From contig NZ_CP010070.1 in the NCBI RefSeq assembly GCF_000800805.1, positions 868,001 to 932,000 on the forward strand: a stretch of DNA of 64,000 nucleotides. The letters run 5' to 3'. This document shows positions 59,320 to 64,000 of the stretch, one piece after another. Source of the DNA: Candidatus Methanoplasma termitum (GTDB taxonomy: Archaea > Thermoplasmatota > Thermoplasmata > Methanomassiliicoccales > Methanomethylophilaceae). Position 1 is the first letter of the stretch, and the number at the start of each line of letters is the position of its first letter. The notes under the pieces were generated by a model, which did no database searches, was not told where the DNA came from, and saw only the letters and a program-made list of their open reading frames with translations. The translations under genes were made by a program, and so were the position numbers.

Positions 59320-59694
59320 ATGCAGCGTTGGACCCCACAACTTTCCTCTACACTCGGTATCGTGTATGAAACGGAACATTTCCTCAGCGCTGAGCAGATA
59401 TATAAGAAACTTTTACAAAAAGAGGAAAATGTCGGGATAGCCACTGTTTATCGGAACCTTAAGAAACTTATAGGCCTGGGGCTGATAAGCGAGGTCACCT
59501 GGAAGGATGAGAAATACTACACCAGGCATCCATTCTCAAATGCATTCTTCATTTGTGAGAAATGCGGTAAAATGCTTAGAATTGACATACCTCTCGCAGA
59601 TCAGAACTACCTTTCCAAAGAGGTCGGCTTACATATCAAAAGATGGAAGATGAGCTTCGAAGGAGTATGCGAGGAGTGTGAACGATGCATATAA
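59320..59694 (+). CDS. fur: Fur-family metal-responsive transcription repressor
   Basis: 124 residues. The winged helix is YETEHFLSAEQIYKKLLQK and GIATVYRNLKKLIGLGLISE, with the TVYRNL recognition helix. Zinc pairs are ICEKCGK and CEECERC. The RHPFSNAFFI stretch has fewer His than typical Fur, so the regulatory metal may differ. It is followed by a cobalt transporter overlapping by 10 nt; the operator palindrome upstream suggests self-control. Cobalt or iron as the co-repressor is an inference. Confidence 0.85.
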   Translation: MQRWTPQLSSTLGIVYETEHFLSAEQIYKKLLQKEENVGIATVYRNLKKLIGLGLISEVTWKDEKYYTRHPFSNAFFICEKCGKMLRIDIPLADQNYLSKEVGLHIKRWKMSFEGVCEECERCI

Positions 59695-61523
59695 TGGAGG
59701 GTTTCTTACCACTCCCGTGGGCAGTGTTCTGGACCGTTGTGTTCTTGCCGTTCCTGGCATATGGCATACACCGGATGAAGAAACTCTTCGACGAGCATCC
59801 GGAGCAGAAGATATCGCTTGCTCTGTCCGGGGCATTCATTGTCATACTCTCTTCACTGAAGATCCCATCTGTCACCGGCTCATCATCGCATCCCACCGGC
59901 ACAGGCATGTCCGTATTGCTTTCCGGACCGGGAGCAACGACCGTGATATGCACCATTGTTCTGATCTTTCAGGCAACATTCATGGCGCACGGGGGATTCA
60001 CCACACTCGGCGCAAATGTGTTCTCGATGGGCATCGCCGGACCGTTCGCCGCATACGGTGTTTTCAAATTACTCAAAAAATACAAAATCAATACCTCTGT
60101 GACCGTCTTCATTGTAGCATTTATTGCTAACATCGTCACATATACTGTGACCTCACTGCAACTGACGCTTGTAGTACCATATGTAGGCTTCACATCATTC
60201 GTACACACATACGCCACGTTCTTCGGCATATTCACTGTGACGCAGATACCCATCGCAATTGCGGAAGGCGCCATGATGGTGCTGTTCTTCAATTATTTGG
60301 CGATCGTGAGGACCGATCTTGTCAGGGGTATCGGATATGACGGCAACGTTCAAAAGAGAAGCCGCATCCTTGACGGCGTAACTAAGGCCAAGAGAAAAAG
60401 CCGCATAAATATTGATAAAAGCAAGCTGATGATGATCGGTTTCATAATAATTGCTGCGGCGGTGATACTGCTTGCATATCTTACGATGTTCTTGGGCAAT
60501 ACCGGCGGCACCGATGATGCGGGTGCGAACACGATCACGAACCTTATTCCCGGTTTCCAAAAATTAACAGAGAATTTCATACAATTCGGCGACTTCGGGA
60601 TCAGCATACTGTTCATCCTGCAAACTGCGATCGGTGTTCTGATACTCGTTTACGTCATGCGCAGGCTTCTGAGGAAAACGCAGCCGCAGAAACAACCGCC
60701 TAAGAAAAGAAAGTGCAGGAGGCACAGAAAAGGACACGGGAACGAATTCAATACCTTCGACACCGCAGCATACAACAGCCCGATGCTCCATTGGTCTCCA
60801 GCGGCAAAACTTCTCCTTGTCTTTTCTTTGCTGGTTTTGAACATCGCTTCGAAAAGCATATGGATGCCTGTGCTCGCTTGCGTGATAGGATTGGCATTAC
60901 TCCTTTACGGTTCTTCGATGAGGCCTCCGAGTCTGATGATCAAACTCTTCCTCTATGCCCAGACATTCATTGTCATAGGTGCCCTGGTCTTCACTGTCGT
61001 AATGCCGGGAGAGAGCGTTATGTCGGTGACCATACTGGGCTTTACCATCAATTTCACCGATGCCGGCACTTCTTTCGCATTAATGGTATATCTGCGGGCG
61101 ACCGCGGCGCTGTTCCTCCTGTTCTCATTTGCGATCTCCACTCCCGTTCCGCGTCTGGCGGAAGCCCTCAGAAAACTGAGGTTCCCGACCGTTTTCGTTG
61201 AAATGATGGTTCTGATCTATCGGTACACTTTCCTTCTTATGGAATCTGCGGAGAAGATGCACCTTGCCGCCGAATGCAAATTCGGCTACTGCGGCTATGG
61301 AAGAAGCATGAAGACCACATCTAAGCTGGCGGTCGGCATGTTCATGCGCTCGCTCGATGTGGCGGAGAGGGGGCAGGTCGCTTTACAGTGCAGGAACTAC
61401 CAGGGGGATTTCAAAAGTCTTTCTTCACAGGGGGAGAGGAATATTGTGCCGACATTGTTCTGCGCATCGGTGATGTTTGTCTCCGTGATATTCTTTATTT
61501 TGCTGCAGTACGGAGTTGTGTAA
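59685..61523 (+). CDS. Cobalt ECF transporter, CbiM-CbiN-CbiQ fusion
   Basis: 612 residues. The N-terminus MHIMEGFLPLPWAVFW is the CbiM metal-binding start (His2 and Met1/Met4), with the FMAHGGFTTLGANVFSMGI core to residue ~230. Two helices around residues 248-270 and 305-330 with an extracytoplasmic loop correspond to CbiN. After a basic linker (KKRKCRRHRKGHG), residues ~360-612 are CbiQ with FPTVFVEMMVLIYRYTFLL. Fusion of all three membrane parts into one chain is unusual. CbiO follows with an 8-nt overlap at the longest frame. Confidence 0.88.
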   Translation: MHIMEGFLPLPWAVFWTVVFLPFLAYGIHRMKKLFDEHPEQKISLALSGAFIVILSSLKIPSVTGSSSHPTGTGMSVLLSGPGATTVICTIVLIFQATFMAHGGFTTLGANVFSMGIAGPFAAYGVFKLLKKYKINTSVTVFIVAFIANIVTYTVTSLQLTLVVPYVGFTSFVHTYATFFGIFTVTQIPIAIAEGAMMVLFFNYLAIVRTDLVRGIGYDGNVQKRSRILDGVTKAKRKSRINIDKSKLMMIGFIIIAAAVILLAYLTMFLGNTGGTDDAGANTITNLIPGFQKLTENFIQFGDFGISILFILQTAIGVLILVYVMRRLLRKTQPQKQPPKKRKCRRHRKGHGNEFNTFDTAAYNSPMLHWSPAAKLLLVFSLLVLNIASKSIWMPVLACVIGLALLLYGSSMRPPSLMIKLFLYAQTFIVIGALVFTVVMPGESVMSVTILGFTINFTDAGTSFALMVYLRATAALFLLFSFAISTPVPRLAEALRKLRFPTVFVEMMVLIYRYTFLLMESAEKMHLAAECKFGYCGYGRSMKTTSKLAVGMFMRSLDVAERGQVALQCRNYQGDFKSLSSQGERNIVPTLFCASVMFVSVIFFILLQYGVV

Positions 61524-61524
61524 A

Positions 61525-62634
61525 ATGGAACCGATGATGACGACAATACTCGAAACGAAGAACCTGAGTTTTGTATACGAGGGAGGAAAACATGCACTGA
61601 AGAACGTCTCGGTAAGGATCCCGACCGGATGCAAGGTCGCCTTTGTGGGACCGAACGGTGCCGGGAAGAGCACATTGTTCATGCATTTCAACGGGATACT
61701 GAGGCAGACCGAAGGGGAGGTGGAGTACAATTCAAAGGTCATCGATCACTCAAAGAAAGGACTGATCCAACTCAGGAAAGATGTCACGCTTGTCACACAG
61801 AACCCGGATGACCAGATATTCAACGTGATCGTGGAGGACGATGTGGCCTTCGGTCCGTTCAACCTCGATCTCCCGATAGAAGAGGTGCGCAAAAGAGTGG
61901 ATGATGCGCTCAAGATCGTCGGCATGGAGAGCGAACGGCACAGGCCCATACATCACCTGTCCTTCGGACAGAAGAAGAGGGTCGCCGTTGCGAGTGCGCT
62001 CGCCATGCGCCCGAAGGTGCTCATAATGGACGAGCCGACGGCCGGACTGGACCCGGAGATGGTATACCGTCTTTATGAGATAGCCGACGAAGTGAATATG
62101 GATGGGTCCACCGTCATAATATCCACACATGACATAGAGACGGCATATTCATGGGCAAACCTAGTGATCGTTGTTATGGACGGAGAGGTGTTGGCACAAG
62201 GGACGCCTTTCGAAGTATTCTCAATGAAAGATGTGCTCGAGAAAGCTTGTCTGTCAGTCCCTATGGTGCATGCGCTTAACGAGTTCATGAGCGTGAACGG
62301 AAGGAGCGACATCTATGGAAGAACAATGTCGACTGTGTTGCTGAACATGCGTCGCGGGATCATCCCCGGAACACTTTATATCTTGAGGCCTGGGTATACC
62401 GGAGAACTGCACGGACGCGTGGGAGTATATGGGAGTTCGTCACGTTCTTTCGTTGAAAAGAACGGCATAGAGGTACAATTCGGGTTCAATGCCATTGAGA
62501 GATGCATGGATGACATCCTCGGAGGGAATGATGCATCGATTTATCTCGATGATCCCTTGGACCATGTCCTTGACCGTAAACTGATGGATGTCGCCGCACA
62601 CGGCATAACCATACCGGTAGAAGAGTTACGCTGA
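61525..62634 (+). CDS. cbiO: Cobalt ECF transporter ATPase CbiO, with C-terminal extension
   Basis: From ATG 61525 or 61534. Walker A is GPNGAGKSTL, the Q-loop VTQNPDDQIFN, the signature LSFGQKKRVA, Walker B VLIMDEPTAGLDP and H-loop STHDIE. The ATPase domain ends near residue 270, followed by ~95 extra residues (MRRGIIPGTLYILRPGYTGEL, ERCMDDILGGNDASIYLDDP) absent from ordinary CbiO. These could sense metal or regulate. It is the last gene of the cobalt operon and converges on the PAPS-reductase-like gene. Confidence 0.9.
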   Translation: MEPMMTTILETKNLSFVYEGGKHALKNVSVRIPTGCKVAFVGPNGAGKSTLFMHFNGILRQTEGEVEYNSKVIDHSKKGLIQLRKDVTLVTQNPDDQIFNVIVEDDVAFGPFNLDLPIEEVRKRVDDALKIVGMESERHRPIHHLSFGQKKRVAVASALAMRPKVLIMDEPTAGLDPEMVYRLYEIADEVNMDGSTVIISTHDIETAYSWANLVIVVMDGEVLAQGTPFEVFSMKDVLEKACLSVPMVHALNEFMSVNGRSDIYGRTMSTVLLNMRRGIIPGTLYILRPGYTGELHGRVGVYGSSSRSFVEKNGIEVQFGFNAIERCMDDILGGNDASIYLDDPLDHVLDRKLMDVAAHGITIPVEELR

Positions 62635-64000
62635 TCGGATCTTGTCGTAATAATGCATTACCATGCAGGATCTCTCGCATTTCCCGCATCTTATGCATTT
62701 CTTCTGGTCCACTCTGAAACCGCCGTTTATCGTTATCGCCTTCTTCGGGCATCCTTTTGCGCATATCCCGCATTCTGTGCACATCTCCGCCCTTATAAGC
62801 GCCTTTGCTGTACGTTCGAAGAGCCTCTCGGCTTCTTTCATCGTTTCGGCGGTAACTGATATCTGTCCGCCGCCGAATAGCTTCGACCTGCCTCTCTTGA
62901 CCTTAAGGAGAGCTATCTCGAATTCGGGAGAATATTTCACTTCCCCGATGACACTCAAAGAATCCTCGACAAAAGAAAAATCTCTCTTTGCTGGCACATC
63001 GATAACAGCCTCCATTGAAAAGCCTCCTGCCGTGCATGGAGAAGCTCCCTTCATCATTTTCACTGCCGGGCCTGTCTCTCTTTTCGGCCTCAGATCGAGG
63101 CTCATCTCATTTGCGATCTGTATCATTTTCGGTGGAAGTACTTTCCATCTCCAGAATCCGATATCTGCATATTCAGAAGGGAGTCCTTTTGAATCCGCAT
63201 GCTTGTGAAGATATTCCTGCCATCCGCCGTACATCTCCGGATGCAGCCGTTCGGTGTTCTTCCACTCGCTTGCCAGACATGATGCGCAAAGGTAACATCC
63301 GATCCTCTCGAAGTCCCTGTCATAAAGAGGATTGTAACGTAGTCCCTTCATCCAAATATAACCCCATATCTCTGCGGCAGACCATGCTCTGACCGGATTG
63401 AGATTTGTCTGGTTAGGAACGAAAGGGTTCTTCGAAACGAAGCCGATGTCCGATCTTGCAAACGATTCCAGCATACGGTTCCCCTCGACTGTTATCGTGC
63501 CTTTCGGGAACTCTTTTGATATCAGATCGGTGATCGGGCCGAGTTTACATACCTTACAACACCACCTGAAATCTTTTGCGGGGGGCCCGAATATATCCAC
63601 ATTTTCCCAAAAAGCATTCCCTGCGGATGCTTTGAGAAGTTTCAGGTTGTTTTCTGAGGCGAATTCTTCTACGTACTCGGATGTTTCCGGGAACTCCAGT
63701 CCTGTATCGATGAATAACAGCGTGATTTCCTTTACCGCTTTTGAAGCCACTCCGTACGCAGCAAGAGAATCTTTTCCGCCTGAGAAGGATACGGTGACGG
63801 GCGCATCCTTCTTAGAAACGAACGACTTTATGTCGCTTACGGCATTCATCTCTAATGATTTTAGATGCTCTTTGTTCGATCTGACGAACTCTTCCCTTCC
63901 GGATGTCGGTGAGATCGGTCTGCATTCCGTCGGATCGAGATCCTTTACTCTAACGGCTCTTTCTGATGACCTTACGTCCCTGCTGTCTGCAAGCGCGGTC
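62626..64000 (-). CDS. PAPS-reductase-family protein with 4Fe-4S domain, partial (5' end outside window)
   Basis: The frame does not start at the ATG at 63849: it stays open to the window edge, reading RVKDLDPTECRPISPTSGRE before that Met, so the N-terminal domain is missing. The adenylating PP-loop is VTVSFSGGKDSLAAYG, then CCKVCKLGP and CYLCASCLASEW. The C-terminus has two 4Fe-4S motifs, CTECGICAKGCPKKAI and CIRCGKCERSC. Methanogen homologues are much longer than classical reductases. Substrate and reaction are uncertain. Confidence 0.85.
   Translation of the reverse strand, partial: TALADSRDVRSSERAVRVKDLDPTECRPISPTSGREEFVRSNKEHLKSLEMNAVSDIKSFVSKKDAPVTVSFSGGKDSLAAYGVASKAVKEITLLFIDTGLEFPETSEYVEEFASENNLKLLKASAGNAFWENVDIFGPPAKDFRWCCKVCKLGPITDLISKEFPKGTITVEGNRMLESFARSDIGFVSKNPFVPNQTNLNPVRAWSAAEIWGYIWMKGLRYNPLYDRDFERIGCYLCASCLASEWKNTERLHPEMYGGWQEYLHKHADSKGLPSEYADIGFWRWKVLPPKMIQIANEMSLDLRPKRETGPAVKMMKGASPCTAGGFSMEAVIDVPAKRDFSFVEDSLSVIGEVKYSPEFEIALLKVKRGRSKLFGGGQISVTAETMKEAERLFERTAKALIRAEMCTECGICAKGCPKKAITINGGFRVDQKKCIRCGKCERSCMVMHYYDKIRSA

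Overview
The window comes from an archaeal chromosome. Archaeal informational genes (LSm, L37e, L37Ae, S3Ae, RpoP, an exosome Rrp42 fragment, an intron-bearing tRNA-Met) sit beside methanogen genes: HdrBC, a corrinoid protein with a methylcobamide:CoM methyltransferase, a CofE-like F420 ligase, a cobalt ECF transporter and a membrane-bound hydrogenase-related complex. Together these suggest a hydrogen-dependent methylotrophic methanogen, most likely Methanomassiliicoccales (Thermoplasmata). That placement is inferred from gene content; no marker phylogeny was possible.

Layout. 1-11.9 kb is mostly housekeeping on the minus strand: a surface protein running off the left edge, LSm-L37e-PurF, a YkgJ/PyrC/AMMECR1 run, ArsA-ferredoxin flanked by two DUF1016 nucleases, tRNA-Met and S3Ae. 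12.1-33.3 kb is a plastic, visibly more A+T-rich region. It opens with two apparently identical inverted IS5-type elements (12114-13133 and 19172-20191) around a cytosine-5 restriction-modification module with a Vsr nuclease, and a piece of the exosome/L37Ae/RpoP operon lies inside that module. A run of small zinc-finger genes, a serine recombinase, DUF932, a frameshifted CARF/HTH-like regulator and two DUF4143 ATPases follow. The split 9-bp target duplication of the IS pair indicates that the 6-kb segment between them is inverted.

33.3-44.8 kb is energy metabolism: a CofE-like ligase, UspA, a six-gene complex resembling Hyf/Ech hydrogenases whose large subunit has lost all four Ni-Fe cysteines (an Ehr-type complex), an EamA transporter and HdrCB. 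44.8-52.8 kb holds a ModE-like regulator, an IS110-family element with a structured 5' non-coding region, two tiny ORFs behind a strong hairpin, a hydrogenase-type maturation protease, an M16 peptidase, PAC2, arginine decarboxylase and a decayed surface-protein locus.

53-59.1 kb is an operon linking a corrinoid protein, its CoM methyltransferase, a COG0523 GTPase, a His/Asp-rich metal-binding protein, a zinc ribbon, a hydantoinase-type ASKHA protein and DUF1638, with no recognisable substrate-specific methyltransferase. 59.3-62.6 kb is a Fur-family regulator behind a perfect Fur-type palindrome, then a CbiMNQ fusion and CbiO for cobalt uptake. Cobalt supply, metal handling and corrinoid-dependent methyl transfer are therefore contiguous. 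The last gene, a PAPS-reductase/ferredoxin protein, runs off the right edge.
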